Positions 11,061 through 19,206 of a stretch of 64,000 nucleotides of DNA are shown here, piece after piece; position 1 is the first letter of the stretch; every line of letters starts with the position of its first letter. Source of the DNA: DASYFG01 sp036498565. Lineage in GTDB: Bacteria; Bacillota; Bacilli; Lactobacillales; Lactobacillaceae. Where the stretch lies: NCBI GenBank assembly GCA_036498565.1, contig DASYFG010000002.1:228967-292966 (forward strand). The letters run 5' to 3'. A program made the translations under genes and the position numbers. The notes under the pieces are model-generated. The model ran no database searches. It saw nothing but the letters and a program-made list of their open reading frames with translations, and was not told where the DNA came from.

Positions 11061-11086
11061 AAAAGTCGACTTCGGTCGGCTTTTTT
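11061..11086 (+). terminator. Rho-independent terminator of ezrA
   Basis: AAAAGTCGAC, loop TTCG, GTCGGCTTTT and a T-run. Confidence 0.9.
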
Positions 11087-11101
11087 ATTTGCCAAAGATG
11101 A

Positions 11102-11116
11102 TACAATAGGAATATG
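11102..11116 (+). promoter_or_regulatory. Extended -10 promoter next to the arsR ATG (leaderless start)
   Basis: TGA-TACAAT has its -10 hexamer at 11102-11107, and the ATG begins at 11114, about where transcription should start. AGGAA at 11108 is too close to the ATG to act as a ribosome binding site. Inference: leaderless mRNA. Confidence 0.55.
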
Positions 11117-11410
11117 AATAATGAAGCGTTGAAAATTTTAAAATTACTGGCAAATGAGCTGCGCTGGGCGTTGCTATTGCAATTGCGCGCGGGTGAAAAA
11201 ACGGTGAGCGAGTTGGTTGAGTTGCTGGACGTAGAACAATCTCGCGTCTCACATCAACTAAAAGCAATGCGCGAATGCCAATTGGTCACGGCCCAACGCA
11301 CGGGCAAAAATGTGGTTTACATGATTGCTGATCCACACGTGCAGGATTTGATTGACGACGTCCAGCATCACGCCGAACACGTGGCGCGCAACGTACAACA
11401 TGGAGAATAA
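11114..11410 (+). CDS. ArsR/SmtB-family metal sensor with alpha-5 zinc-type site
   Basis: 98 residues with a winged helix; the recognition helix lies around VEQSRVSHQLKAM (40-52). The C-terminal helix has Asp73, His75, His86 and His89, spaced as DxHx(10)HxxH. This is the alpha-5 ligand set of SmtB/CzrA-type zinc or cobalt sensors, so metal-released repression is likely. The single Cys (Cys55) does not form an ArsR or CadC cysteine site. The stop is one base before the polA ATG, and the polA ribosome site lies in the arsR 3' end, so the two are probably co-expressed. The start seems leaderless. No metal transporter is adjacent; the cadD palindrome at 30878 is a possible distant target. Confidence 0.85.
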   Translation: MNNEALKILKLLANELRWALLLQLRAGEKTVSELVELLDVEQSRVSHQLKAMRECQLVTAQRTGKNVVYMIADPHVQDLIDDVQHHAEHVARNVQHGE

Positions 11411-11411
11411 A

Positions 11412-14087
11412 ATGGCAAAGACTTTACTTTTAATTGACGGAAATTCCCTGGCGTTTCGCGCTTTTTATGCGATGTATAATCAATTGGATCGCATGATTTC
11501 GCACACGGGTTTACATACCAATGCGCTGGTGGCGTTTAATAATTTTTTGGACCAAATTGTCGACCCGATGCAACCGGATTTGGCGTTGGTGGCTTGGGAT
11601 GCGGCTAGTGGCAAATCAACTTTCCGGGGGGAACTATTTGACGGGTACAAAGACGGTCGCAGCAAAGCGCCCGAGGAATTCCGCGAACAATTCCCGTATC
11701 TGCGCGAAATGGTGACGCACCATGGGTTGACGTCTTATGAATTGCCGGGTTTTGAAGCCGATGACATTATTGGCACATTGGCGCGTCAAGGCGAAGCGGC
11801 CGGTTACGATGTGACGATTGTGACGGGCGACAAGGATTTGACGCAATTAACCACTGACAAAATCACGGTCAACGTCACGATTAAAGGTGTCACGGAAATC
11901 GAACGTTATACGCCGGCACACGTGCACGAAAAATTTGGTTTGACCCCGGATCAAATCATTGATATGAAGGCATTGACGGGTGATACGTCCGACAATTATC
12001 CGGGTGTAACTAAGGTTGGTGAAAAAACGGCGGTGAAGTTGCTGACGGAATTTGGTACGTTGGACAACTTGTATGCGCATGTTGCCGATATGAAAACATC
12101 GAAGATGAAAGAAAACTTGATCAACGATCGTGAACAAGCTTACCGCGCTCAAAAGTTGGCGACGATTGAAACTGCCGCTCCGCTAACGCTGAGCCTTGAC
12201 GACATCGCATACACCGGCGTGGACTACGACGCGTTGATTCCGTTCTATCAAGATTTGGATTTCAAAAAAGAATTGGCGAAGATTCACGCTTTGCAAGCCA
12301 GCGGCCAAATTGCAAACGGCGCAGATGACGTGCCTGAAGTGCCGGTCATGGTGTTTACGCCGCTGACTGCTGAAGTGGCGTTGCCGGATTTTGGCGATGA
12401 AGTGGCGTTTTATTTGGCGTTGGATAGCGAAAGTTATCATAGTGCAAACGTGATTGGCTTTGCGATTGGAAATGCCAAAGTCGGTTATTTTGCCGCGCGC
12501 AGTGCCGAATTGTTGGACTTGGTGGCGCCGATTTTGGCTGATGAAAAAATTACTAAACGCGTGTTTAACGCCAAAGCCACTTGGGTGGCGTTGCAACGTT
12601 TTAGCATTGATTTAACGGCGGTGACGTTTGATTTCTTGTTGGCCGCGTATTTGTTGGACACGACGGATAACGATAACGAACTCGCGACGTTGGCGGCGCG
12701 TTTTGATGTGATGTTGCAAGATGACGTTGATATTTATGGCAAAGGTGCTAAATTTGCCGTGCCGGCTGATGACGTGTTGTTACCGCATTTGGCCGCGCAA
12801 GCCGCTGCGATTTTTAAGTTGGAAGAACCGGTTTTGGCGGCGTTGGCTGAACATGAGCAATTGGATTTGTACCGCGAAATGGAATTGCCGTTAGCTTTTG
12901 TTTTGGCGCGTATGGAAAAGCAAGGTTTTGCCGTTGACCGTGAAACTTTGGTCCAAATGGGCGAAGATTTAACATTGCGTTTGGACATTGTTATCAAAAA
13001 TATTTACGCCGCGGCGGGACGCGAATTTAATTTGAACTCGCCGAAGCAGTTGGCTGAAGTGTTGTTTGAAGAGTTAAAATTGCCAACCGATGGCGTGAAG
13101 AAAAATAAATCTGGCTATTCAACCGCCGTTGACGTGCTGGAAAAACTCGCACCACAAGCGCCAATTGTGGATGATATTTTGACCTATCGTCAACTCGCGA
13201 AGCTGCAATCGACGTACATTGAAGGCTTGCTGGCGGTCATTCATGATGACGGAAAAATTCACACACGCTTCTTGCAAACTTTGACGCAGACGGGGCGTTT
13301 GTCGAGTGTGGATCCGAATTTGCAAAACATTCCGATGCGTTTGGAAGAAGGGCGCCGCATTCGCCAAGCCTTTGTCCCAAGTCAAGCTGGGTGGCAAATT
13401 TTCGGTGCAGATTATTCCCAAATCGAACTGCGCGTTTTGGCGCACGTGACAGGTGACAAAAACTTGCAAGCCGCTTTTTTGCATGATGAAGATATTCACG
13501 CGGCCACGGCGCGCGCGGTATTTGGTTTAGGACCTGATGATGAAGTCGATGCCTTGCACCGTCGCACGGCTAAAGCGGTGAATTTCGGGATTGTGTATGG
13601 GATTTCAGATTTTGGTTTGGCCAATAATTTGGGCATCACGCGCTATGAAGCCAAGCAATTTATCGAGACATATTTCGCGGAATATCCGCAAGTTCACGAG
13701 TGGATGGAGACGATTAAAAAGGTCGCTCACGAGCGTGGTTACGTGGAAACTTTGGCGCACCGCCGCCGGTATTTGCCGGATATTCATGCGAAAAACTTCA
13801 ACTTGCGCAGCTTTGCTGAACGCACGGCGATGAATTCACCAATTCAAGGCTCAGCCGCCGACATTATCAAAATCGCCATGCTCAAAGTCGATGAAGCGTT
13901 GCGTGAAGCAGGTTTGCAGGCACGCTTGTTGTTGCAGGTGCACGACGAATTGATTTTTGAAGCGCCCGCTGATGAAATTGATGAATTGGCAGAACTGATT
14001 CCAGCCGTCATGGATTCCGCCGTCGCGCTGGATGTGCCGTTGAAAGTGGAACCACATTGGGGCGCTAATTGGTATCGTGCGAAATAA
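11412..14087 (+). CDS. polA: DNA polymerase I
   Basis: 891 residues. The start at 11412 (MAKTLLLIDGNS) follows GGAGAA. The N-terminal 5'-3' exonuclease domain spans about residues 1-290, the 3'-5' exonuclease-like domain about 310-480, and the polymerase domain the rest. Polymerase motifs are intact: A DYSQIELR (Asp667), B RRTAKAVNFGIVYG (about 716-729) and C QVHDE (about 840-845). In the proofreading domain the first motif keeps D-S-E (338-340), but NLKYD has become NAKAT and the YxxxD motif is lost, so proofreading is probably absent, as in many Gram-positive PolA proteins. Role: Okazaki fragment maturation and repair synthesis. Confidence 0.97.
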   Translation: MAKTLLLIDGNSLAFRAFYAMYNQLDRMISHTGLHTNALVAFNNFLDQIVDPMQPDLALVAWDAASGKSTFRGELFDGYKDGRSKAPEEFREQFPYLREMVTHHGLTSYELPGFEADDIIGTLARQGEAAGYDVTIVTGDKDLTQLTTDKITVNVTIKGVTEIERYTPAHVHEKFGLTPDQIIDMKALTGDTSDNYPGVTKVGEKTAVKLLTEFGTLDNLYAHVADMKTSKMKENLINDREQAYRAQKLATIETAAPLTLSLDDIAYTGVDYDALIPFYQDLDFKKELAKIHALQASGQIANGADDVPEVPVMVFTPLTAEVALPDFGDEVAFYLALDSESYHSANVIGFAIGNAKVGYFAARSAELLDLVAPILADEKITKRVFNAKATWVALQRFSIDLTAVTFDFLLAAYLLDTTDNDNELATLAARFDVMLQDDVDIYGKGAKFAVPADDVLLPHLAAQAAAIFKLEEPVLAALAEHEQLDLYREMELPLAFVLARMEKQGFAVDRETLVQMGEDLTLRLDIVIKNIYAAAGREFNLNSPKQLAEVLFEELKLPTDGVKKNKSGYSTAVDVLEKLAPQAPIVDDILTYRQLAKLQSTYIEGLLAVIHDDGKIHTRFLQTLTQTGRLSSVDPNLQNIPMRLEEGRRIRQAFVPSQAGWQIFGADYSQIELRVLAHVTGDKNLQAAFLHDEDIHAATARAVFGLGPDDEVDALHRRTAKAVNFGIVYGISDFGLANNLGITRYEAKQFIETYFAEYPQVHEWMETIKKVAHERGYVETLAHRRRYLPDIHAKNFNLRSFAERTAMNSPIQGSAADIIKIAMLKVDEALREAGLQARLLLQVHDELIFEAPADEIDELAELIPAVMDSAVALDVPLKVEPHWGANWYRAK

Positions 14088-14115
14088 AAAGGCGTGACAA
14101 TTGTCACGCCTTTTT
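14086..14115. terminator. Bidirectional terminator polA / lysR
   Basis: Perfect 15-bp inverted repeat, half AAAAAGGCGTGACAA, with T-runs on both strands. It lies between the convergent polA and LysR genes. Confidence 0.92.
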
Positions 14116-14892
14116 GATAACATTTAAAATTGTTTGCGCTGTATCAGAAAGTGGCTCACGCCAAATCAAGGTTACCGGTCTTTGAAAAGAGACGTCTAGT
14201 GGCTCAAAAGGAACACTTTTATCAAGTAAATGCTGTGAAACGATTGAGCGACCGAATCCTTGTTGTAGCAAGGCCAAAATGATATCGGTGCTTTGAATTG
14301 TCATCACTTTTTCAGGTAGACCATACTGTGAAAAATAGCGTTTGGTGTGCTCATAGGCGCTGGCGCCGTCTTCACGCACTAGCCAAGTATCACCGCTCCC
14401 CGCTAAAACAAGTTGATCATGCGTTAGTTGCATGCTAGAAATACTCGTGGCGGTCACGGCTTGCTCGACAAAGGCAAAATCCATTTTCCCTTGGATGACT
14501 TGCTGAATTAAAGCCTGTGAATTTAACATTTGAACGTTTAATGTTACGGGAAGTTCAGCCAGCGTGGGGATGAGTTTAGGTACAAATGTGAGTGCAGAAA
14601 AGTGTGAAGCACCGAGCGTTATCAACGGCTGCGTTTGTGAACGGCTAAAAAATAGTTGTGTTTGTTGCCAATCACGAAGTAGCTTTTGTGCCTGTGGGTA
14701 GAATAAATCAGCATCAGCGGTTGGTTGAACTGCTTGGCGTTTGCCGCGTTCAAAAAGCGTCACTGCTAAATCTTGTTCCAAATTTTTGATATGCGCCGAA
14801 ACACTAGGTTGACTGATAAATAAATCAGCGGCAGTTTGGGTAAAACTCCGCGTTTGATAAACGGATATGAAGGCTTGTAAGCGTTGAAACAT
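14104..14892 (-). CDS. LysR-family transcriptional regulator
   Basis: 262 residues, somewhat short for the roughly 290-300 usual. The N-terminal winged HTH (residues 1-60) contains the typical SFTQTAADLFISQPSVSAHIKNLE, followed by the periplasmic-binding-like effector domain from about 88. It lies 27 bases behind the FAD oxidoreductase gene on the same strand and is probably cotranscribed with it. It may control that gene through the palindrome at 16295. The effector is unknown; a redox or sulfur signal is a guess from its partner. Confidence 0.9.
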   Translation of the reverse strand: MFQRLQAFISVYQTRSFTQTAADLFISQPSVSAHIKNLEQDLAVTLFERGKRQAVQPTADADLFYPQAQKLLRDWQQTQLFFSRSQTQPLITLGASHFSALTFVPKLIPTLAELPVTLNVQMLNSQALIQQVIQGKMDFAFVEQAVTATSISSMQLTHDQLVLAGSGDTWLVREDGASAYEHTKRYFSQYGLPEKVMTIQSTDIILALLQQGFGRSIVSQHLLDKSVPFEPLDVSFQRPVTLIWREPLSDTAQTILNVIKKA

Positions 14893-14919
14893 AAATTCTC
14901 CTTACACGAAAAACCGCGC

Positions 14920-16260
14920 TTAGGCACGGTTTTGATGCGTACGCCAAGCGCTTTCCCACGCTTGTGTAGCCTGTTGCACAGCATCCCAAGGGGCAGCGAT
15001 TGGCGGTGAATAAGATAAATCTAAATCACTAAATTCACTGACGGTCATGTGATGGAAAATGGCACTCGCAAAAATATCAGCGCGTTTAGCAACTTCTGAA
15101 CCGAATTGACCAATTAATTGCGCGCCCAAGAGCTGGCCAGTGATAGCATCTCCTGTAATGCGGACGTGAATTTTGGTGGCGCCGGGGATATAGGCTTTGT
15201 GATCATCAACAATAGTTGTCACACTAAATGGAGCAAAACCAGCCTGTTTGGCTTCGTTGGGTAATAAACCAGTCCGCACGACCACTTTATCAAAGGCTTT
15301 CAAAACTTGACTGCCAACAATTCCACGAAATGGCGTGATGAAGCCAACGGCGTGCGCACCAGCAGTACGGCCTTGTTTATGTGCGGTTGTCCCTAATGGC
15401 AAATAAGTATCACCAAGCAAACGATGTTTGGTAATGGTTAAATCACCAGCCGCATAAACATCAGGTAAATTGGTTTGCATGAAATCATCGACAATCACGG
15501 CACCATTTTTGGCAACGTGAGCGCCGGCGGTCATGAGCAAGTCACTATTTGGCCGAACGCCAGTGACAACTAGTACGAGATCAAAGGTTTGTTGTTTAGT
15601 TCCAATCACCGTCCCGTCTGCTAAAATTTCAGTAACTGGATAGTTGGTTACAACGTTGACGCCATTTTTGGTCAAGGTATCATTTAGAATGGCACTCATT
15701 TCAGGCTCTAATGTCGGTAAAATTTCAGTGCCGCGTTGATACAATGTCGTTTGGACGCCACGTTTGATAAGTCCTTCCGTCATCTCGACACCAATGTAGC
15801 CAGCACCAATAATGGCCGCTGTTTTGGGGTGGCGTTCAATAATGGCCGTATCAATGGCAAAGTAATCCGCCATGTCATGCAGGACAAACGCATTTTGTGC
15901 ACCTTTAATTGATGAAGTAGCAGGCAAGGCGCCAGTGCCGACAATTAATTTGTCATAGGTGAAATCACCTTTATCGGTGGTGACCAAATGTTGATCCGCC
16001 TTGATTGCAGTCGCGCGCGTATCTAAATGAAAATCAATACCTGTCGCTTGTAAGTCTGCGAGCGTGCGGTGGCGAAGATTCTCCCAGCTTTCAACTTCAC
16101 CGCTAAAGGCGTAAGGAAAACCACAGATAGACAAATTAGGGTAGCTGTCGGCTAAAAGTAACGTTACTTTGTGGTCGGGTGCTAGTTCTTTAGCGCGTAA
16201 CGCGGCTGATATGCCAGCGTCGCTACCGCCAATGATTAAGAGTTGAGTGTGTGTTGTCAT
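14920..16260 (-). CDS. CoA-disulfide reductase / NADH oxidase-type FAD oxidoreductase
   Basis: 446 residues of the single-cysteine branch of the pyridine nucleotide-disulfide oxidoreductases. FAD motif near the start (LLIIGGSDAGISAA), redox Cys46 in SICGFPYAF, a second dinucleotide motif around IIGAGYIGVEMTEGL, and the FAD-closing VYAAGDL. Relatives reduce CoA disulfide or oxidise NADH with oxygen or peroxide, and the motifs do not settle which. AAAGGAG lies before the start at 16260. The gene leads an operon with the LysR regulator, divergent from the NUDIX gene. Confidence 0.85.
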   Translation of the reverse strand: MTTHTQLLIIGGSDAGISAALRAKELAPDHKVTLLLADSYPNLSICGFPYAFSGEVESWENLRHRTLADLQATGIDFHLDTRATAIKADQHLVTTDKGDFTYDKLIVGTGALPATSSIKGAQNAFVLHDMADYFAIDTAIIERHPKTAAIIGAGYIGVEMTEGLIKRGVQTTLYQRGTEILPTLEPEMSAILNDTLTKNGVNVVTNYPVTEILADGTVIGTKQQTFDLVLVVTGVRPNSDLLMTAGAHVAKNGAVIVDDFMQTNLPDVYAAGDLTITKHRLLGDTYLPLGTTAHKQGRTAGAHAVGFITPFRGIVGSQVLKAFDKVVVRTGLLPNEAKQAGFAPFSVTTIVDDHKAYIPGATKIHVRITGDAITGQLLGAQLIGQFGSEVAKRADIFASAIFHHMTVSEFSDLDLSYSPPIAAPWDAVQQATQAWESAWRTHQNRA

Positions 16261-16294
16261 AATTGAACTCCTTTTGTTGGCTTTATCATAACAT

Positions 16295-16325
16295 GATTTT
16301 TAATCTGTTTTTATAATTAAAAATC
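16295..16325. promoter_or_regulatory. Candidate LysR operator in divergent promoter region
   Basis: Perfect inverted repeat GATTTTTAAT, 11-base spacer, ATTAAAAATC, between the divergent oxidoreductase and NUDIX genes. The spacing fits the T-N11-A rule for LysR boxes. It lies just upstream of TGG-TATAAT at 16339-16347 serving the NUDIX gene. Confidence 0.55.
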
Positions 16326-16341
16326 AACATTTAATCAGTGG

Positions 16342-16347
16342 TATAAT
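16342..16347 (+). promoter_or_regulatory. -10 box of NUDIX gene
   Basis: TATAAT preceded by TGG (extended -10), 20 bases before the ATG at 16368; AGAGGA serves as ribosome site. Confidence 0.6.
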
Positions 16348-16367
16348 TTTAGTTAGAGGATTCATTC

Positions 16368-16901
16368 ATGCAAACAACTGATCAACTAGACGAAATTTGG
16401 GATATTTATGATGACAAACGCCAGTTGCAAGGCTACACGAAGCGGCGTGGGGATGAATTAGTCGCTGGTGAATATCATTTGGTGATCAATGCCGTGATTT
16501 TTAACGCCCAACGGGAAATTTTGGTGCAACAACGTTCGTTGCGTAAGCTAAAATTTCCCGGTATTTGGGAGCCGCTGGCCGGTGGTTCGGCTTTGGCCGG
16601 GGAAACGTCGGTAGCGGCGATGCAACGTGAAGTTCGTGAGGAATTAGGCGTAGTGTTGCCTTTCTCGCCGGCGGATTATGTGATGACCTTTGTCGGTGAG
16701 AATTGGTTTGATGATGTTTATGCGGTTCAATTCGACGGCGAATTAGCGGATTTTACGCGCCAAGAAAGCGAAGTAGCTGCGCTAAAATTCATGAACTTTG
16801 ATGACGTCGTGGCCTTAATGGCCGAGCAAAAAATGGGTCACTACGATGAAATTTTGCAGCCCGCCTATGATCACGTCTTTGGCGCTAAAAAGGAGCAATA
16901 G
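16368..16901 (+). CDS. NUDIX hydrolase
   Basis: 177 residues. The NUDIX box is complete at about residues 72-94 (GGSALAGET ... REVREELGV), supplying the metal-binding Glu residues that cleave nucleoside-diphosphate-linked substrates. The N-terminal part (EIWDIYDDKRQLQGYTKRRGDEL) resembles YfcD/Idi-like NUDIX proteins, but isopentenyl isomerase activity is not supported by what I see. Substrate unknown. The deformylase gene starts one base after its stop, with AAGGAG inside this gene's end. Confidence 0.9.
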   Translation: MQTTDQLDEIWDIYDDKRQLQGYTKRRGDELVAGEYHLVINAVIFNAQREILVQQRSLRKLKFPGIWEPLAGGSALAGETSVAAMQREVREELGVVLPFSPADYVMTFVGENWFDDVYAVQFDGELADFTRQESEVAALKFMNFDDVVALMAEQKMGHYDEILQPAYDHVFGAKKEQ

Positions 16902-16902
16902 C

Positions 16903-17313
16903 ATGCAACAAGCAATTATTCAAGGGGCGCATATTTTTCAAAAAGCGCACACTGCATCACTTTTTGATGTTGCCACTGGTCAAAATTTGCGTGATACTTT
17001 GCGCGCTAATCGCGGAGCTGCGGTTGGTCTGGCGGCCAATATGATTGGTCAAAACAAACGGATTATCGCTTTTTTTGATGCCAAAGGCCAAATTCAAGTC
17101 ATGTACAACCCCGAAATCACTGCCAAAAGTGATGCTTACAGCGCACAAGAAGGTTGTTTATCATTACTTGGCGAACGGTCAGTAACGCGCTACCAAGCGA
17201 TCACGGTGATGTGGCAGGATGCGCAATTTGTCAGTCATGAAGCTGATTTTAGCGGTTATACAGCTGAAATTATCCAGCACGAAATTGATCATTTAAATGG
17301 CATTATCATCTAA
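16903..17313 (+). CDS. def: Peptide deformylase, short type
   Basis: 136 residues; the start at 16903 follows AAAAAGGAG. Motif 2 EGCLS gives Cys85 and motif 3 QHEIDH gives His126, Glu127 and His130, so the metal site is complete. Motif 1 reads GLAANMIG (42-49), where classic enzymes have a Gln in GxGLAAxQ. This is seen in divergent secondary deformylases of Gram-positives. Role: removal of the formyl group from nascent proteins, or a specialised relative. Coupled to the NUDIX gene and ended by a strong terminator. Confidence 0.85.
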   Translation: MQQAIIQGAHIFQKAHTASLFDVATGQNLRDTLRANRGAAVGLAANMIGQNKRIIAFFDAKGQIQVMYNPEITAKSDAYSAQEGCLSLLGERSVTRYQAITVMWQDAQFVSHEADFSGYTAEIIQHEIDHLNGIII

Positions 17314-17316
17314 ATC

Positions 17317-17344
17317 AAAGCCTCAGCAATTGCTGAGGCTTTTT
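17317..17344 (+). terminator. Rho-independent terminator
   Basis: AAAGCCTCAGCAA / TTGCTGAGGCTTT and a T-run after the deformylase gene. Confidence 0.92.
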
Positions 17345-17345
17345 G

Positions 17346-17374
17346 TTTGCATGTATGAAAGGACGTGTTATAAT
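17346..17374 (+). promoter_or_regulatory. Promoter of doxX-like gene
   Basis: TTTGCA, 17-bp spacer, TATAAT (17369-17374). Confidence 0.6.
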
Positions 17375-17378
17375 TAAA

Positions 17379-17396
17379 TTGTGAAAATAATCACAA
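17379..17396. promoter_or_regulatory. Rex-like operator
   Basis: TTGTGAAAATAATCACAA differs at one position from the Rex consensus TTGTGAAWWWWTTCACAA. It begins 5 bp after the -10 box, covering the likely start of transcription, as expected for repression. A CRP/FNR-type site has the same half-sites and remains an alternative. Confidence 0.6.
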
Positions 17397-17428
17397 AATA
17401 AAGTTTAACCGAAACGGAGGAAAAGCGC

Positions 17429-17926
17429 ATGGTTAATTGGTTACGCAGTAGTCGCACGGCGCAGTGGATTTTGACGGTGGTTCGTGTGTGGTTGGGTGTG
17501 CAATGGGCACTTGATGGTTGGTCCAAAATCACCATGGACGGTGGCTTTTCGGCTGCCGGTTTAATCCAAAGTGCTTTAAAAAATCCCGTGCAAGCGCCAA
17601 ATGGGCCGGCGTTTCCGTGGTTCACTGAATTTTTGAAGTTGACGACAAATAACGGCCACAGCACTGATTTTTATTCATTTTTGGTGGCGTGGGGTGAATT
17701 ACTGGTGGGCTTAGGTTTGATTTTTGGCACGCTCACATTGGCCGCGGCGTTCTTTGGTTTGGCGATGAATTTCACGTATCTCATGGCTGGCGTGATTTCC
17801 GTTAATCCGACTTACATTTTGCTTGAATTTCTCATTTTAATTGCTGGCTTCAACGCGGCCAAAATTGGTTTGGATTATTGGGTAACACCGATTTTTCGCC
17901 GCTGGCGCGGGCAAAAAGCAGATTAA
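17429..17926 (+). CDS. DoxX-family membrane protein
   Basis: 165 residues with about four membrane segments (roughly 12-30, 85-102, 104-125, 128-148) and the DoxX-like features LGVQWALDGWSKI and FLVAWGELLVGLGLI. DoxX proteins are quinone- or redox-linked membrane proteins; the exact role in lactic acid bacteria is unclear. ACGGAGG precedes the start. The Rex-like operator over its start site suggests induction when NADH rises. Confidence 0.85.
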   Translation: MVNWLRSSRTAQWILTVVRVWLGVQWALDGWSKITMDGGFSAAGLIQSALKNPVQAPNGPAFPWFTEFLKLTTNNGHSTDFYSFLVAWGELLVGLGLIFGTLTLAAAFFGLAMNFTYLMAGVISVNPTYILLEFLILIAGFNAAKIGLDYWVTPIFRRWRGQKAD

Positions 17927-17981
17927 TTGGGTCATCACATGAGATATGTTAGACTTTTAAGTAAGGAAAACGGAGGTTCTC

Positions 17982-18425
17982 ATGACAAATAAAGTGATGA
18001 TCGGCGTCGGTATTGTGGCACTTTTCGCCTTAGGTGGCGTGATTGGTGCACAAATCGGCAAGCAACCAGCTCATCAAAAAATTGAAAAACCACAAAGTTC
18101 TGCAAGTACGCAAAGCAGCACACAAGCGACAAGTTCAAGTGCAGCCACTCAATCAAAGGCGGACAGCGCCACCACTGTGGTCGTGCACAATGCTTATGAA
18201 GCGATTTTACAGCTGAAAAATTTTATGAAAAATGATCAATTACAATATGATTATTTAGCTTCAAAAGCGGGGATGTATGAATTTTCTGTGCATCAACCCG
18301 CCGACAAATACATCGTTTACCCAAATGGTGATGTCAAATCCGAAACAGAAGTACCCGATGACGCGGCTAAATTTGACCAAAATCAATCTGATTTAACCAC
18401 GACAACGGATACACAACCGACATAA
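17982..18425 (+). CDS. Membrane-anchored Ser/Thr-rich extracellular protein, unknown
   Basis: 147 residues. One N-terminal hydrophobic segment (about 5-25), no lipobox Cys, then a low-complexity Ser/Thr/Gln linker (about 37-65) and a small C-terminal domain (YEAILQLKNFMKNDQLQYDY...). The layout suggests a protein tethered to the outer face of the membrane. No family recognised. GGAGG precedes the ATG, and a terminator follows. Confidence 0.7.
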   Translation: MTNKVMIGVGIVALFALGGVIGAQIGKQPAHQKIEKPQSSASTQSSTQATSSSAATQSKADSATTVVVHNAYEAILQLKNFMKNDQLQYDYLASKAGMYEFSVHQPADKYIVYPNGDVKSETEVPDDAAKFDQNQSDLTTTTDTQPT

Positions 18426-18432
18426 TCAAGTC

Positions 18433-18457
18433 AACGGCCCAAACGGGTCGTTTTTTT
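18433..18457 (+). terminator. Rho-independent terminator
   Basis: ACGGCCC, loop AAAC, GGGTCGT and seven Ts. Confidence 0.85.
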
Positions 18458-18470
18458 GTAGCAAATCCAG

Positions 18471-18486
18471 TATAATCAAGGGTATG
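18471..18486 (+). promoter_or_regulatory. Promoter abutting ecsA start (leaderless)
   Basis: TATAAT at 18471-18476 and ATG at 18484: only 7 bases between, so transcription should begin at about the A of the ATG. The AAGGG in between is 1-2 bases from the ATG, too close for a ribosome site. Confidence 0.6.
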
Positions 18487-19206
18487 AATGGTTTAGTAGT
18501 CAACAATTTAAATGGTGGTTATCCGGGCAATCAGGTACTACATGACGTTAGTTTTGCAGTGCCGGCTGGTCAAATTATCGGTTTAATCGGCTTGAATGGC
18601 GCTGGGAAATCCACCACGATTGCCCATATCATTGATGAATTGCGGCCGTTGAGTGGCACAATTGCAATTGACGATTTAACCGCCGACCAACCAAATGACT
18701 ACCGCCGGCGACTGGCGTACATTCCAGAACAGCCAATTTTATACCCAGAATTGACGTTGCGCGAACATTTAGAATTGTTATTGTCGGCTTACGGCGTGGC
18801 GATTGAAGCGCAGTGGCCGCGGGTTGAGGCGCTGTTAACGACTTTTCGTTTGCAGGACAAATTACATTGGTTGCCGACGCATTTTTCTAAAGGCATGAAG
18901 CAAAAAGTCATGTTGGTGGCGGCGTTGATGGTTGATGTGTCGGTTTTGATCGTTGATGAACCGTTTGTCGGTTTGGACGCGTTGGCGATTCATGATTTGA
19001 TTGCGTTACTGCAAGAAAAAGAGGCGCAAGGAACGGCAGTTTTGGTCACCACGCATTTGCTAAATAACGCCGCCAAGTTTGTGGATGGATTTGTTTGGTT
19101 GGAAAACGGCGCGGTGAAGTTCGATGGCACGCCGGCGGCTTTGTCGGTTGAAACTGGACTTGACTTGAGCAATTTGGATGCGTTATTTGATGGGAGTCGG
19201 AGCTGA
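18484..19206 (+). CDS. ecsA: ABC transporter ATPase EcsA
   Basis: 240 residues. Walker A GLNGAGKST (36-44), signature region FSKGMKQKV (about 138-146) and Walker B VLIVDEP (about 155-161). The N terminus (LNGGYPGNQVLHDVSF) matches EcsA-type ATPases over its length, which supports the start at 18484; no other start codon precedes the domain. With EcsB it forms an exporter-like system affecting secretion, competence and intramembrane proteolysis in relatives. The initiation site looks leaderless. Confidence 0.92.
   Translation: MNGLVVNNLNGGYPGNQVLHDVSFAVPAGQIIGLIGLNGAGKSTTIAHIIDELRPLSGTIAIDDLTADQPNDYRRRLAYIPEQPILYPELTLREHLELLLSAYGVAIEAQWPRVEALLTTFRLQDKLHWLPTHFSKGMKQKVMLVAALMVDVSVLIVDEPFVGLDALAIHDLIALLQEKEAQGTAVLVTTHLLNNAAKFVDGFVWLENGAVKFDGTPAALSVETGLDLSNLDALFDGSRS

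Noticed and set aside
17379..17396. CRP-type site (TGTGA-N6-TCACA)
   Set aside because: The half-sites fit, but the full 18 bases fit Rex better and its place after the -10 suits a repressor. Kept only as an alternative.
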